From DASSQJ01 sp963726295 (lineage in GTDB: Bacteria > Actinomycetota > Actinomycetes > Actinomycetales > Dermatophilaceae): a stretch of DNA of 64,000 nucleotides. Both the position numbers and the translations under genes were made by a program. Below are positions 44,374 to 53,012 of the stretch, one piece after another. The notes beneath the pieces are model-generated. The model did not search any database and was not told where the DNA came from. It saw only the letters and a program-made list of their open reading frames with translations. Location of the stretch: the NCBI GenBank assembly GCA_963726295.1, contig CAVSBW010000001.1, forward strand, positions 124,001-188,000, written 5' to 3'. The first letter of the stretch is position 1. Each line of letters opens with the position of its first letter.

Positions 44374-45267
44374 TCAGCGGGCGTGGATGACGACCGTCGT
44401 CGGCGACCCGGTGCCGCCCGAGGAGAGCGGCTGGAACTCGAGCGAGGACTGGTCCATCGACCGGGTCCACTGCTGGTCGCCGACGGTCACCGCGACCGCA
44501 CCGGTGTCGGTGGCGCGGGCGACGCCCCAGGAGGCCACCGCCCAGGCGAGGTCCTCGGACGGGGCCTGGACCGTCACCCGGGGTCCGTCGACACTGCCGT
44601 CGAGGCCGAAGTCCTTGGCGAGGAGCGCGGCGGTGGCCTCGGCGGTGCCGGCCTTCTCGGGGTCGCGCAACGCACAGCCGATGCCCGAGTGGGTTTGGCC
44701 GGAGAGTACGGAGGCGGTGGCGCGGGCCTGGCCCTCGTGCTGGGCGTAGGCGCCCCCGTCGGCGGACCGTTGGACGCTCTGGGCGGCCTCGGCGATGTCC
44801 ATCTCGGCGTAGCCGTCGATCTTCACGAGCTCGTCGTAGAACTTGTTCGTGGAGTACTCGGGGTCGAGGATCTGCTCGGCCGTGCCCCAGCCCTGGGAAG
44901 GTCGCTGCTGGAACAACCCGAGGGAGTCGCGGTCGCCGAAGCGGACGTTGCGCACCTTCGACTCCTGCATCGCGGTGGCGATGGCGATGGAGGCGGCCCG
45001 CGGCGGAAGGTCGCGCTGGAGAGCGATCGCGGTGATGGCCGCACTGTTGCTCGCCTGGTCCGGCGCCCAGTCGTAGCTGTCCGGGCCGACGGTCACCGTG
45101 CACTTCTCGCTCGCGACGCTCTGGAGGACGTGTCGGGCGCCCACCCAGCCGGCCGCGGCGACGACCCCGAGGACGAGCACACCGACCACCGCGCCCACAC
45201 GACGGTGGCTCCGTGGGCGCGGGCCCTCCTCGGCGAGGGTCACGTCGCCCCGTGCCGTGCGCGGCAT
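44374..45267 (-). CDS. Membrane-anchored lysozyme-fold-like conserved protein
   Basis: 297 residues with one helix (about 25-45). The outer domain contains ATAMQESKVRNVRFGDRDSLG followed by FQQRPSQGWGTAEQI and STNKFYDELVKI, a pattern seen in actinobacterial transglycosylase-like proteins where the Glu of MQES would be catalytic. It may cleave or bind peptidoglycan; the activity is unproven. The remaining 110 residues form a second domain with no match I recognise. ATG 45267 follows GGAGGA. Confidence 0.78.
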   Translation of the reverse strand: MPRTARGDVTLAEEGPRPRSHRRVGAVVGVLVLGVVAAAGWVGARHVLQSVASEKCTVTVGPDSYDWAPDQASNSAAITAIALQRDLPPRAASIAIATAMQESKVRNVRFGDRDSLGLFQQRPSQGWGTAEQILDPEYSTNKFYDELVKIDGYAEMDIAEAAQSVQRSADGGAYAQHEGQARATASVLSGQTHSGIGCALRDPEKAGTAEATAALLAKDFGLDGSVDGPRVTVQAPSEDLAWAVASWGVARATDTGAVAVTVGDQQWTRSMDQSSLEFQPLSSGGTGSPTTVVIHAR

Positions 45268-45318
45268 CGGGTTCCTCCGGGGGTGGTCGGGGTCGCGGGT
45301 GGTCGGCAGTCGGCCGGG

Positions 45319-46251
45319 TCAGTCGTTGGCGTGCAGCGCCGAGTTCAGGACGATGCCGTGGCCGTCGCGGGGGCGGGCCTCGACGGCTCCGGTCACCGAG
45401 TTGCGGATGAACAGCAGGTTGGACTGTCCGGACAGCTCGGCCGCCTTGGCGACCGTGCCGTCGGGCAGGGTCACCTTGGTGCCGGCGGTCAGGTACAGAC
45501 CGGCCTCCACGACGCAGTCGTCGCCGAGGGCGATGCCCAGCCCGGCCTCCGCACCGAGGAGGCAACGCTCGCCGATGCGCACCCGTTCCGCGCCCCCGCC
45601 GGAGAGGGTCCCCATCGTCGACGCCCCACCCCCCACGTCGGAACCGTCGCCCACGACGACCCCTTGGCTGATCCGGCCCTCGACCATCGAGTGGCCGAGG
45701 GTGCCGGCGTTGAAGTTCACGAACCCCTCGTGCATCACCGTGGTCCCGCTGGCGAGGTGCGCTCCCAGCCGAACCCGGTCGGCGTCACCGATCCGCACCC
45801 CCGAGGGCACGACGTAGTCGACCATCCGGGGGAACTTGTCGACACCGAGCACCTGCACCGGGCCCCTGGCGCGCATCCGGGCCCGGGTGGCCTCGAAGCC
45901 CTCCACCGCGCAGGGCCCCTGCGTCGTCCACACGACGTTCGGGAGCACGCCGAAGATGCCGTCGAGGTCGATGGAGTTCGGCGGGCACAGGCGGTGCGAG
46001 AGCAGGTGGAGGCGCAGGTAGGCGTCCTCCGGGCCGGCGGGAGCGGTGTCGAGGTCGATGGTCACGAGGCGCACCTCGGTGTGCACCCGGCGCACCTCGT
46101 CGGTGCCGGCCAGGGCCTCCAGTCCGGCCGGGGCGGCGAGCTCGCCGGCTCCTCCGGGCTCCCCGAGGGCGGGGGAGGGGTACCAGGCGTCGAGCACGGC
46201 CCCCGCGTCGGTGACGGTCAACAGGCCGTGGCCCCAGGCGGTGCGGGTCAT
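45319..46251 (-). CDS. dapD: Tetrahydrodipicolinate N-succinyltransferase
   Basis: 310 residues of the actinobacterial DapD type. The N-terminal domain is followed by a left-handed beta-helix of hexapeptide repeats (VRIGDADRVRLGAHL, VVVGDGSDVGGGAST, LGAEAGLGIALGDDC). It makes N-succinyl-2-amino-6-ketopimelate, the substrate of DapC. The ATG at 46251 is 7 bases after TAGGCT on this strand, so the mRNA is probably leaderless. It is divergent from dapE. Confidence 0.94.
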   Translation of the reverse strand: MTRTAWGHGLLTVTDAGAVLDAWYPSPALGEPGGAGELAAPAGLEALAGTDEVRRVHTEVRLVTIDLDTAPAGPEDAYLRLHLLSHRLCPPNSIDLDGIFGVLPNVVWTTQGPCAVEGFEATRARMRARGPVQVLGVDKFPRMVDYVVPSGVRIGDADRVRLGAHLASGTTVMHEGFVNFNAGTLGHSMVEGRISQGVVVGDGSDVGGGASTMGTLSGGGAERVRIGERCLLGAEAGLGIALGDDCVVEAGLYLTAGTKVTLPDGTVAKAAELSGQSNLLFIRNSVTGAVEARPRDGHGIVLNSALHAND

Positions 46252-46258
46252 GGGCGCC

Positions 46259-46264
46259 AGCCTA
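46259..46264 (-). promoter_or_regulatory. -10 element of leaderless dapD
   Basis: TAGGCT on the minus strand, then 7 bases, then the dapD ATG. No Shine-Dalgarno sequence fits between, which supports leaderless transcription. Confidence 0.7.
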
Positions 46265-46314
46265 CGGGGGGCGCCGGCCGCCTCCCGCCCCCACCGGCGG
46301 CGTGCGGGTGTCAC

Positions 46315-46320
46315 TACGCT
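46315..46320 (+). promoter_or_regulatory. -10 element of leaderless dapE
   Basis: TACGCT, then GGCGCGC (7 bases), then the dapE ATG at 46328. Confidence 0.7.
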
Positions 46321-46327
46321 GGCGCGC

Positions 46328-47419
46328 ATGGCCGCCCCGCTCCAGCTCGACCTGTCCCAGGACGCCGCCACCCTCACCGCCGCCATCTGCGACATCGAGT
46401 CCGTGAGCCACGAGGAGGGCCCGCTCGCGGATGCCGTCGAGGCCGCGCTGCGTACCCTGCCGCACCTCGAGGTGACCCGGCTCGGGCACACCGTCGTGGC
46501 CCGGACCTCTCTCGGTCGTGACGAGCGCGTGGTCCTCGCCGGGCACCTCGACACCGTCCCGCTCACGGACGACCCCCGGAACCTGCCGACCCGTCGCGTC
46601 GACGGACCGGGGGGCGAGGTGCTCTGGGGGCGGGGCACGGTGGACATGAAGGGTGGCGTGGCCGTCATCCTCCGGGTCGCCCGGGAGCTGGGCGCCCCGA
46701 CCCGCGACCTCACCCTCGTGCTCTACGAGGCCGAGGAGGTCGACAGCCGCTACAACGGGCTCGGCCTCATCGAGCGCGAGCGCCCCGACCTCGTCGGCGA
46801 CGCCGACTTCGCGGTGCTCCTCGAACCCACCGACGGCCGGGTCGAGGGCGGCTGCAAGGGCACCCTGCGGGCGATCGTCTCCACCAAGGGGGTGGCCGCG
46901 CACTCCGCCCGACCGTGGAAGGGCCACAACGCGATCCACGACGCTGCGGAGGTGCTGGCCCGCCTTGCCGACTACGAGCCCGCCACGGTGGAGGTCGACG
47001 GGCTCGAGTTCCGCGAGGCCCTCAACGCCGTGGGGATCTCCGGTGGGGTGGCCGGCAACGTCATACCCGACCGTTGCGAGGTGGTCGTCAACTACCGGTA
47101 CGCCCCCTCGCTCTCGGAGGAGGACGCCGATGCGCACGTGCGCGGGGTGTTCACCGGGTTCGACGTCGAGGTGGTCGACAACGCCGCAGGTGCGCGCCCG
47201 GGGCTCCATCTCCCCGCCGCCCGGGACTTCGTCGACGCGCTGGGACTCGACGTCCTCGCCAAGCAGGGGTGGACCGATGTCGCCCGCTTCTCCGCGATGG
47301 GGGTGCCGGCGGTGAACTTCGGGCCTGGGGACCCCAACCTGGCCCACCACGACGACGAGAAGTGCCCGGTCGAGCAGTACGGGGCGTGCGAGGCCGCGCT
47401 CCTGCGCTGGCTCGGCTGA
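46328..47419 (+). CDS. dapE: Succinyl-diaminopimelate desuccinylase
   Basis: 363 residues, M20 dinuclear zinc family. Metal and catalytic residues appear in LAGHLDTVPLTD, GRGTVDMKGGVAV and LYEAEEVDSRYNG, with the dimerisation domain in the middle (GVAAHSARPWKGHNAIH). It releases LL-DAP from its succinyl form. The leaderless start at 46328 is preferred over the longer open frame. With dapC and dapD it gives three steps of the succinylase branch in this window. Confidence 0.95.
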   Translation: MAAPLQLDLSQDAATLTAAICDIESVSHEEGPLADAVEAALRTLPHLEVTRLGHTVVARTSLGRDERVVLAGHLDTVPLTDDPRNLPTRRVDGPGGEVLWGRGTVDMKGGVAVILRVARELGAPTRDLTLVLYEAEEVDSRYNGLGLIERERPDLVGDADFAVLLEPTDGRVEGGCKGTLRAIVSTKGVAAHSARPWKGHNAIHDAAEVLARLADYEPATVEVDGLEFREALNAVGISGGVAGNVIPDRCEVVVNYRYAPSLSEEDADAHVRGVFTGFDVEVVDNAAGARPGLHLPAARDFVDALGLDVLAKQGWTDVARFSAMGVPAVNFGPGDPNLAHHDDEKCPVEQYGACEAALLRWLG

Positions 47420-47471
47420 GCGCCGGACAGCCGGAACGACCGGCCGGGCCGGTGGTGACGAGCTCGGCCCG

Positions 47472-47477
47472 TAGGGT
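47472..47477 (+). promoter_or_regulatory. -10 element of the leaderless LOG-family gene
   Basis: TAGGGT, then GGCGCGC (7 bases), then GTG at 47485. The spacer is identical in sequence to that before dapE. Confidence 0.68.
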
Positions 47478-47484
47478 GGCGCGC

Positions 47485-48261
47485 GTGGACACCGACCGCA
47501 CCTCCGGAGAGCGTGACTACGTCCAGGGGCCGGTGGTCATGCGGCGCTCGCGCGTGCCGCGCTCGAGCACCGACCAGCGCCTCCTCGACAGCCGCGGCGC
47601 CGTGGACTGGCTGCACACCGACCCGTGGCGGGTGATGCGCATCCAGTCCGAGTTCGTCAACGGGTTCGGCGCCCTCGCCGAGCTCGGGCCGGCGGTCAGC
47701 GTCTTCGGCTCGGCGCGCACGTCACCGGACAGCCCCGAGTACCGCCTCGGTGTCGAGGTCGGGCGTGCTCTCGTCGAGGCCGGGTACGGGGTCATCACGG
47801 GAGGCGGCCCGGGGACGATGGAGGCCGCCAACCGCGGCGCGCTCGAGGCCGGTGGTGCGTCGGTGGGGCTCGGGATCGAGCTGCCCTTCGAGGCCGGCCT
47901 GAACGAGTACGTCGACCTGGGGGTCAACTTCCGCTACTTCTTCGCCCGGAAGACGATGTTCGTCAAGTACGCGTGCGGCTTCATCGTGCTGCCCGGTGGT
48001 TTCGGCACCCTTGACGAGCTCTTCGAGGCCGTGACGCTGGTCCAGACCCAGAAGGTCACGAGCTTCCCCATCGTCCTCGTCGGCCGTGAGTACTGGGGCG
48101 GCCTGCTGGACTGGCTGCGCGGGACGGCGGCCGCGGCTGGCACCCTGAGCGAGCGCGACCTCGCACTGCTCACGCTCGTCGACGGCGCCGCCGAGGCGGT
48201 GGAGGCGGTCGTGTCCACGGAGGACGAAGCGGCGCCCCCGGCGTCCGAGGGCCCTCGCTAG
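47485..48261 (+). CDS. LOG-family protein (TIGR00730), putative cytokinin riboside 5'-monophosphate phosphoribohydrolase
   Basis: 258 residues with a Rossmann fold: GPAVSVFGSARTSPDSPEY, ITGGGPGTMEAANRGA and the signature PGGFGTLDELFE. LOG enzymes release free base from nucleoside monophosphates. The mycobacterial homologue also lies just after dapE. An extension of about 45 residues precedes the fold. The GTG at 47485 is chosen from the leaderless promoter spacing. Confidence 0.9.
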   Translation: MDTDRTSGERDYVQGPVVMRRSRVPRSSTDQRLLDSRGAVDWLHTDPWRVMRIQSEFVNGFGALAELGPAVSVFGSARTSPDSPEYRLGVEVGRALVEAGYGVITGGGPGTMEAANRGALEAGGASVGLGIELPFEAGLNEYVDLGVNFRYFFARKTMFVKYACGFIVLPGGFGTLDELFEAVTLVQTQKVTSFPIVLVGREYWGGLLDWLRGTAAAAGTLSERDLALLTLVDGAAEAVEAVVSTEDEAAPPASEGPR

Positions 48262-48307
48262 GCGCTCAGCGTCCTGGGCGCCACCGGAGGACGCGCCGCG
48301 GCGCCCG

Positions 48308-48313
48308 TAGGAT
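48308..48313 (+). promoter_or_regulatory. -10 element of the leaderless DivIVA-like gene
   Basis: TAGGAT, then CGGCGC (6 bases), then GTG at 48320. Confidence 0.62.
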
Positions 48314-48319
48314 CGGCGC

Positions 48320-48712
48320 GTGGTCCTCGTGCTCTGGGTGGTGGTCGCGGTGGCGGTCGTGCTGGCCGTCCTCGCGGTCGCGACCGGCCGCTGGCCGGTC
48401 GACCCGCTGAGCGAGCCGACCCGGTCCACCCCCGACCACGGCCTGCCCCCCGACCCGGCGGCCACCGACGTCGACGACGTCCGCTTCGACACCGCCGCCC
48501 GCGGCTACCGGATGCAGGACGTCGACGACCGCCTCGACGTGCTCCGCGTGGCCCTGGCCCAGCGCGAGCGGGAGGTGGCGGCGCTCGAGGCCGGGGCCAG
48601 GACCGCCGCTCGCCACACCGGCGACCCCGCCGCCGCGGCGCGGGAGTCCTCGCCGTCCGCCGGGGCCGACCCCCCGGCGGTTGTGCGCCCCGGGGCGCCC
48701 GGGGAGGGGTGA
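48320..48712 (+). CDS. Small membrane protein with DivIVA-like segment
   Basis: 130 residues: one N-terminal helix (about 2-22), then a DivIVA/GpsB-type motif RFDTAARGYRMQDVDDRLDV (about 55-75) running into a short coiled coil and a disordered tail. DivIVA-type segments bind curved membrane or recruit cell-pole proteins in actinobacteria. The same motif recurs in the gene at 49146. The stop overlaps the next gene (GTGA). Confidence 0.8.
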   Translation: MVLVLWVVVAVAVVLAVLAVATGRWPVDPLSEPTRSTPDHGLPPDPAATDVDDVRFDTAARGYRMQDVDDRLDVLRVALAQREREVAALEAGARTAARHTGDPAAAARESSPSAGADPPAVVRPGAPGEG

Positions 48713-49149
48713 GCATGGCCTTCGCCATCCGGCGCCGTACCCGCCTGTCACCCCAGGCCGCGTGGGAGGCGGTCACCGACCTCACCGCCCACACCCGCCA
48801 CGTGCCGTTCACCGGTGTCGAGGTCAGCAGCCCGGCCCTCGCGCTCGGCACCGAGGTCGTCGCCATCACCCGGCTGGGTCCGATAGCCGGGGCCGACCGG
48901 ATGCTCGTCACCGTCCTCGAGCCGGGCCGGCGCCTCCGGCTGGTCAAGACCGGCTGGTTCCTCAGGGGCTGGGCCGATATCGAGGTCACCGGGGACTCCT
49001 CGGGGGCCGACGTGGGGTGGACCGAGGAGCTGTGGCTCCCGGGGCTGCGCAGGCTGACCCGGCCGCTCGGTGACCGGCTGGGCCCGCTGCTCTTCGGGCG
49101 GGTCGTCGACGGGCTGCTCGCCGAGGCCGCGCACGAGGCTGAGCGATGA
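48709..49149 (+). CDS. SRPBCC/START-like protein
   Basis: 146 residues of the polyketide cyclase/START helix-grip fold: an N-terminal strand and RLSPQAAWEAVTDLTAHTRHV, central beta strands, and a long C-terminal helix (VVDGLLAEAAHEAER). The ligand is unknown. GTG 48709 overlaps the previous stop and has GGGGAGGGG upstream; ATG 48715 is an alternative. It overlaps the next gene by ATGA. Confidence 0.85.
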   Translation: MSMAFAIRRRTRLSPQAAWEAVTDLTAHTRHVPFTGVEVSSPALALGTEVVAITRLGPIAGADRMLVTVLEPGRRLRLVKTGWFLRGWADIEVTGDSSGADVGWTEELWLPGLRRLTRPLGDRLGPLLFGRVVDGLLAEAAHEAER

Positions 49150-51275
49150 CGTGGTCGCTCCTCCTGGCCGCTCTCGGTGTCGCCGTCGTCGCGGCGGGGG
49201 CCTGGTGGCTCGGCCGGCCGCGAGCCGGCACCCGTGGCCCGGCCGCTGCCGGCCACGGCGCTGCCGCCGCCGGTGGCACGTTCGCGCTGGCCTTCCGCGG
49301 GTACCGGATGGACCAGGTCGACGAGGTGCTCGACCGGCTCGAGGCGCGGGTCGCAGAGCACGACGACCGGATCGCCCGGCTGCGGGGCGAGGCACCGCCG
49401 GGGCCACCGCGCCCCACTGAGTCGGGACGCCCGTCGGTGCCCGCGACCGGAGCCGTCACGACCACTCCTCACGACCCCCCGGAGCCGCCGCCCCCCGACC
49501 CGGGTCCGGCAGCCGCCCGGGGTGCCGACCCGGTTGCCGGACGACCTGCACCCTGGCGCCCCACCGACCTGCTCGCCCCCCTCGCGTACCTGCTCGTCAG
49601 CGCGTACGTCCACCTGCACCTGCTGACCGCGTTGCGCACCGGCTACCTCTCCCAGGGGGTCCAGGACCAGCAGGTGTTCGAGTGGTACTTCGGCGCCACG
49701 GCACACAACCTCGCCACCCTCTCGAACCCGCTGTTCAGCGACCTCCAGAACTACCCCGACGGTGTCAACCTCATGGCCAACGCCACGGTGCTCGGGCTCG
49801 GTGCGCCGCTGGCTCCCCTCACGCTGCTCGCCGGCCCTCAGGTGACCTTCCTCGTGGTCCAGCTGCTCGGGCTGGCCCTGACAGCAAGCGGCTGGTACTG
49901 GCTCTTCCGCCGCCGGCTGCCGGTGCACCCCGCGATGGCCTTCCTCGGTGCCCTCTTCGCCGGCTTCGCGCCCGGGCTGGTCTCGCACGCGAACGGACAT
50001 CCCAACTTCGTCGCCCAGTTCCTCGTTCCGCTCGTGCTCGACCGCCTCCTCCGCCTCGCCGAGGACGGCCGCACCGTCCGCGACGGCATCGTCCTCGGGC
50101 TGCTCGTCGCCTGGCAGGTGCTCATCGGCGAGGAGGTGCTGCTGCTCGCGTCGGTGGGGATGGCCGTCGGTGGGCTCGTCCTGCTCGCCCACCGCCGGCT
50201 CGACCTGCGCCGGATGCTGCCCGGGGTCGGGCTCGGCGCCCTCGTGGCCCTCGCCCTCGTCGGCTTCCCGCTCTGGTGGCAGTTCTGGGGACCGCAGAGC
50301 TACACGACGATCTGGCACCCACCGTCCGGCAACGACCTGGCCCAGCTCTGGTCGCGCGCCACGCAGACCGTGGGGGCCGACCCCTGGGAGTCGGCGGCGC
50401 TGTCGATGAACCGCACCGAGGAGAACTCGTTCTTCGGCGTCCCGCTCTGGGTCGCCGCGGCGGCGACCACCGCGGTGCTCTGGCGCAGTGTCGTGGTCCG
50501 CGCCCTCGCTGCGGTGGTCGTCGTCACGTGCTGGCTCTCGCTCGGCGAGGAGGTGGTGCTGCACGGCACCCCGCTCGGCATCCCTGGCCCGTGGGCAGTG
50601 CTCGAGCAGGTCCCCGTCATCGAGAACGTCCTGCCCACCCGGTTCGCCCTCGTCGCCGTCCCGGCTCTCGGCGCGCTGCTCGCCCTCGGGGCCGAGGCGC
50701 TGCGCCGGTCGGTGGACCGCTTCGCCGGAGCCTCCGGCCCGGGGCTGGCCGTCGGGCTGTCAGCGGCGGCCATCGCACTGCTCCCGGTGGTCCCCACGCC
50801 CCTGGTGGTCGACCCACGTCCGGCGATGCCGGCGTTCTTCACCGACGGCACCTGGCGGCAGTACGTGGACGACGGCGGCTCGGTGCTGGCCGCTCCACCA
50901 CCGGGCGTCGCGGACGCGCGCGCCCTCGAGTGGCAGGCCGAGGCGAGGTGGGGCTTCCCGGTCGTGGCCGGCTACTTCGTGGGACCGGACGGCACACAGG
51001 AGCGCGGCGGCCAGTACGGCGCCTCCTGGACCCCGCTGCTCACCTGGCTGAGCGATGTGGCGACGGACGACACCGAGATCGTGCCGACGCCTGACGAGGT
51101 CACCGTTTTCGAGGGCGACCTGCGCGACGCCCGGGTCGACGCGATCGTCCTCCCGGACGACCGGCCGTCGGTGGGGGCCCTGCTCACCTCCCTCACCGTG
51201 GCGTTCGGGTCGCCGGACCACCGCGGTGGGGTGTACGTCTGGGACGTGCGGAGCGTGAGCGATGTCGCGGGCTGA
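49146..51275 (+). CDS. DivIVA-like segment fused to a polytopic glycosyltransferase-like membrane protein
   Basis: 709 residues. An N-terminal helix (1-21) and a DivIVA-type motif FALAFRGYRMDQVDEVLDRL (about 46-66) with coiled coil precede a Pro-rich linker (about 80-130). About eleven membrane helices (about 140-560) follow, with GT-C-like features such as the acidic loop LSQGVQDQQVFEWYFG after the first helix and NYPDGVNLMANATVLGLG. The last 150 residues are extracytoplasmic. It is probably a lipid-linked sugar transferase or related polytopic enzyme; the donor and acceptor are unknown. The DivIVA-like head could place it at growth sites. It overlaps the next gene by 14 bases. Confidence 0.78.
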   Translation: MTWSLLLAALGVAVVAAGAWWLGRPRAGTRGPAAAGHGAAAAGGTFALAFRGYRMDQVDEVLDRLEARVAEHDDRIARLRGEAPPGPPRPTESGRPSVPATGAVTTTPHDPPEPPPPDPGPAAARGADPVAGRPAPWRPTDLLAPLAYLLVSAYVHLHLLTALRTGYLSQGVQDQQVFEWYFGATAHNLATLSNPLFSDLQNYPDGVNLMANATVLGLGAPLAPLTLLAGPQVTFLVVQLLGLALTASGWYWLFRRRLPVHPAMAFLGALFAGFAPGLVSHANGHPNFVAQFLVPLVLDRLLRLAEDGRTVRDGIVLGLLVAWQVLIGEEVLLLASVGMAVGGLVLLAHRRLDLRRMLPGVGLGALVALALVGFPLWWQFWGPQSYTTIWHPPSGNDLAQLWSRATQTVGADPWESAALSMNRTEENSFFGVPLWVAAAATTAVLWRSVVVRALAAVVVVTCWLSLGEEVVLHGTPLGIPGPWAVLEQVPVIENVLPTRFALVAVPALGALLALGAEALRRSVDRFAGASGPGLAVGLSAAAIALLPVVPTPLVVDPRPAMPAFFTDGTWRQYVDDGGSVLAAPPPGVADARALEWQAEARWGFPVVAGYFVGPDGTQERGGQYGASWTPLLTWLSDVATDDTEIVPTPDEVTVFEGDLRDARVDAIVLPDDRPSVGALLTSLTVAFGSPDHRGGVYVWDVRSVSDVAG

Positions 51276-52593
51276 GCCGCTCTCGGCGGGGGCGCGGCCC
51301 GAGGACGACACCGGGCCCGGCCCGGGTGACGCGCGCCCGGGCCTGTTCTCCTCGGCGGGCCGGCACGTGCTCGCGGGGCACGCACTTCGGCACCCGCTGG
51401 TGACGATCCTCGTCGTCTACGTGATCTCGCGCGTGGTGTCGCTCGTGGCCATGTGGGTGGCGGCGGAGTGGTTCCAGAACCCCGCCGGCGTCGGCCACCT
51501 CCACCCACGGATCGGCGACCTCTTCGGGCTGTGGGACGGCGTCTGGTACGAGCGGGTGGCGCTCGAGGGCTACCCGGTGCCGTTGCCGGTGGACGCCGAC
51601 ACCGGCTATGTCACCTACAGCACCTGGGCCTTCTACCCGCTCTACCCCTACCTCGTGAAGGCCCTGATGCTCCTGGGCCTGCCGTTCACCGTGGCCGGGG
51701 TGCTGCTCAACATCGTGCTGGGCGGGGTCGCGGCCGTGCTCATCTGGATGCTTCTGCGCAGCGGGGTGCACGCCGACCGGCAGCCGCAGCGCGACCGGCT
51801 GGCACTCGTCGCCACGATGCTCTGGTGCTTCTACCCGACCACCGCCGTCATGCTGAAGCCGTACACGGAGGCCTTGGCGGTCACTCTCGTCGCCGCCGCC
51901 CTGCTGCTCCTCGTGCGACGCCGGTACCTCCTCGTGGCTCTCGTCGCGGTGCCGCTCGGCTTCACCCGTGGCGTGGCCCCGGCCCTCGCCGTTGCGGTGC
52001 TCATCCACCTCATCGTCCGGTGGCGCGAGGACGTCGCTGCCGGCCGGCGGCCCCTCGACGGGGAACGGGTGGGCGCCGCCGTCATGCTGGTCGCCCTCGC
52101 GGTGAGCGCGGTGGCCTGGCCGGTGGTCGCGGGAGTGGCCACCGGTGTGCCGACTGCGTTCTTCGACGTGCAGGCGGTGTGGGGCCAGAAGCCCGACAAG
52201 GGGCCATTCGTGCTGTGGCTCGAGTGGGCCTGGGGAGACAAGGGGTTCGCGGGGGTGCTCGTGCTCGTCGCGCTGCTCGGCACCTACATCGCCCTCGTGC
52301 TCGGCCGCCACGGGCGCTGGATCAGCGTCGAGGCCCGGGCCTGGGCCCTGGCCTACCCGCTGTACCTCTTCGCCGTCGTCCGGCCGATCACGTCGATGTG
52401 GCGCTTCCTCCTGCTCGATGTGCCCATCGCGGCCCTCCTCGCGTCGGTGGCCATGCGGACGGCGAACGGCCAGAGTGTGGTGGCGCACTGGCGGCGGCGG
52501 GTCGCCGTCGTCCTCCTGGTGCTGGTGGGCGGCATCTTCTGGTGGACGTGCAGCCTGCTCACGTACACCCCGTGGGGCTCCTTCCCGCCCTGA
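51262..52593 (+). CDS. Polytopic mannosyltransferase-like (PIG-V/GT-C) membrane protein
   Basis: 443 residues with about ten helices. GT-C/PIG-V landmarks are FGLWDGVWYERVALEGYP (acidic residue in the first outer loop) and STWAFYPLYPYLVKAL, then TEALAVTL. PIG-V relatives attach mannose from a polyprenyl donor to cell-wall lipids. It overlaps the preceding polytopic gene, so they likely work in the same pathway. Confidence 0.85.
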   Translation: MSRAEPLSAGARPEDDTGPGPGDARPGLFSSAGRHVLAGHALRHPLVTILVVYVISRVVSLVAMWVAAEWFQNPAGVGHLHPRIGDLFGLWDGVWYERVALEGYPVPLPVDADTGYVTYSTWAFYPLYPYLVKALMLLGLPFTVAGVLLNIVLGGVAAVLIWMLLRSGVHADRQPQRDRLALVATMLWCFYPTTAVMLKPYTEALAVTLVAAALLLLVRRRYLLVALVAVPLGFTRGVAPALAVAVLIHLIVRWREDVAAGRRPLDGERVGAAVMLVALAVSAVAWPVVAGVATGVPTAFFDVQAVWGQKPDKGPFVLWLEWAWGDKGFAGVLVLVALLGTYIALVLGRHGRWISVEARAWALAYPLYLFAVVRPITSMWRFLLLDVPIAALLASVAMRTANGQSVVAHWRRRVAVVLLVLVGGIFWWTCSLLTYTPWGSFPP

Positions 52594-52658
52594 ACCGGGA
52601 GGGCCCGGACGCGCAGAACGGTGCGCCCATTCGATTTCGCCGTCTCCTCCCGCTGCGG

Positions 52659-52664
52659 GATAAT
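52659..52664 (+). promoter_or_regulatory. Candidate -10 element upstream of the DUF3117 gene
   Basis: GATAAT is followed by a leader of about 75 bases and a Shine-Dalgarno-like GAAGGG. This is one of the few conventional-looking promoters in the window. Confidence 0.5.
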
Positions 52665-52745
52665 GGGGTCCGAGGTCCGGCCGTCCGGTGCCGGACGCGA
52701 CCCGTGGCGCGAACCCGCAGCCGCGACGATGAAGGGAAACGCGAC

Positions 52746-52919
52746 ATGGCGGCAATGAAGCCGAGGACGGGCGACGGCCCGCTCGAGGTGACCAAGGAAG
52801 GTCGCGGCATCGTGCTGCGCATGCCCCTCGAGGGCGGCGGCCGGCTCGTTGTCGAGATGACCCCCGACGAGGTCCGGGCTCTCGGCGAGGCGATCGACAA
52901 CTGCGAGGGTCTGAACTGA
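52746..52919 (+). CDS. DUF3117 small conserved protein
   Basis: 57 residues, nearly the whole of the DUF3117 family (MAAMKPRTGDGPLEVTKEGR, then LVVEMTPDEVRALGEAI). It is conserved across Actinobacteria, unknown in function, and sits in the same neighbourhood as Rv1211. ATG 52746 follows GAAGGG. A strong terminator follows. Confidence 0.93.
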   Translation: MAAMKPRTGDGPLEVTKEGRGIVLRMPLEGGGRLVVEMTPDEVRALGEAIDNCEGLN

Positions 52920-52934
52920 GTCGCTGACCCATTC

Positions 52935-52974
52935 CCGACGGGGCCCCCACCGACCGCGGTGGGGGCCCCGTCGG
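52935..52974 (+). terminator. Intrinsic-type terminator after DUF3117
   Basis: A 17-bp perfect stem, 52935-52951 with 52958-52974 (core GACGGGGCCCCCACC), has a 6-base loop, 15 bases after the stop codon. Confidence 0.8.
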
Positions 52975-53000
52975 CGTAGGGGAGCTCGAGGCGGGGTCGG

Positions 53001-53006
53001 TAGGTT
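53001..53006 (+). promoter_or_regulatory. -10 element of leaderless pepA
   Basis: TAGGTT, then GGGGGC (6 bases), then GTG at 53013. Confidence 0.62.
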
Positions 53007-53012
53007 GGGGGC

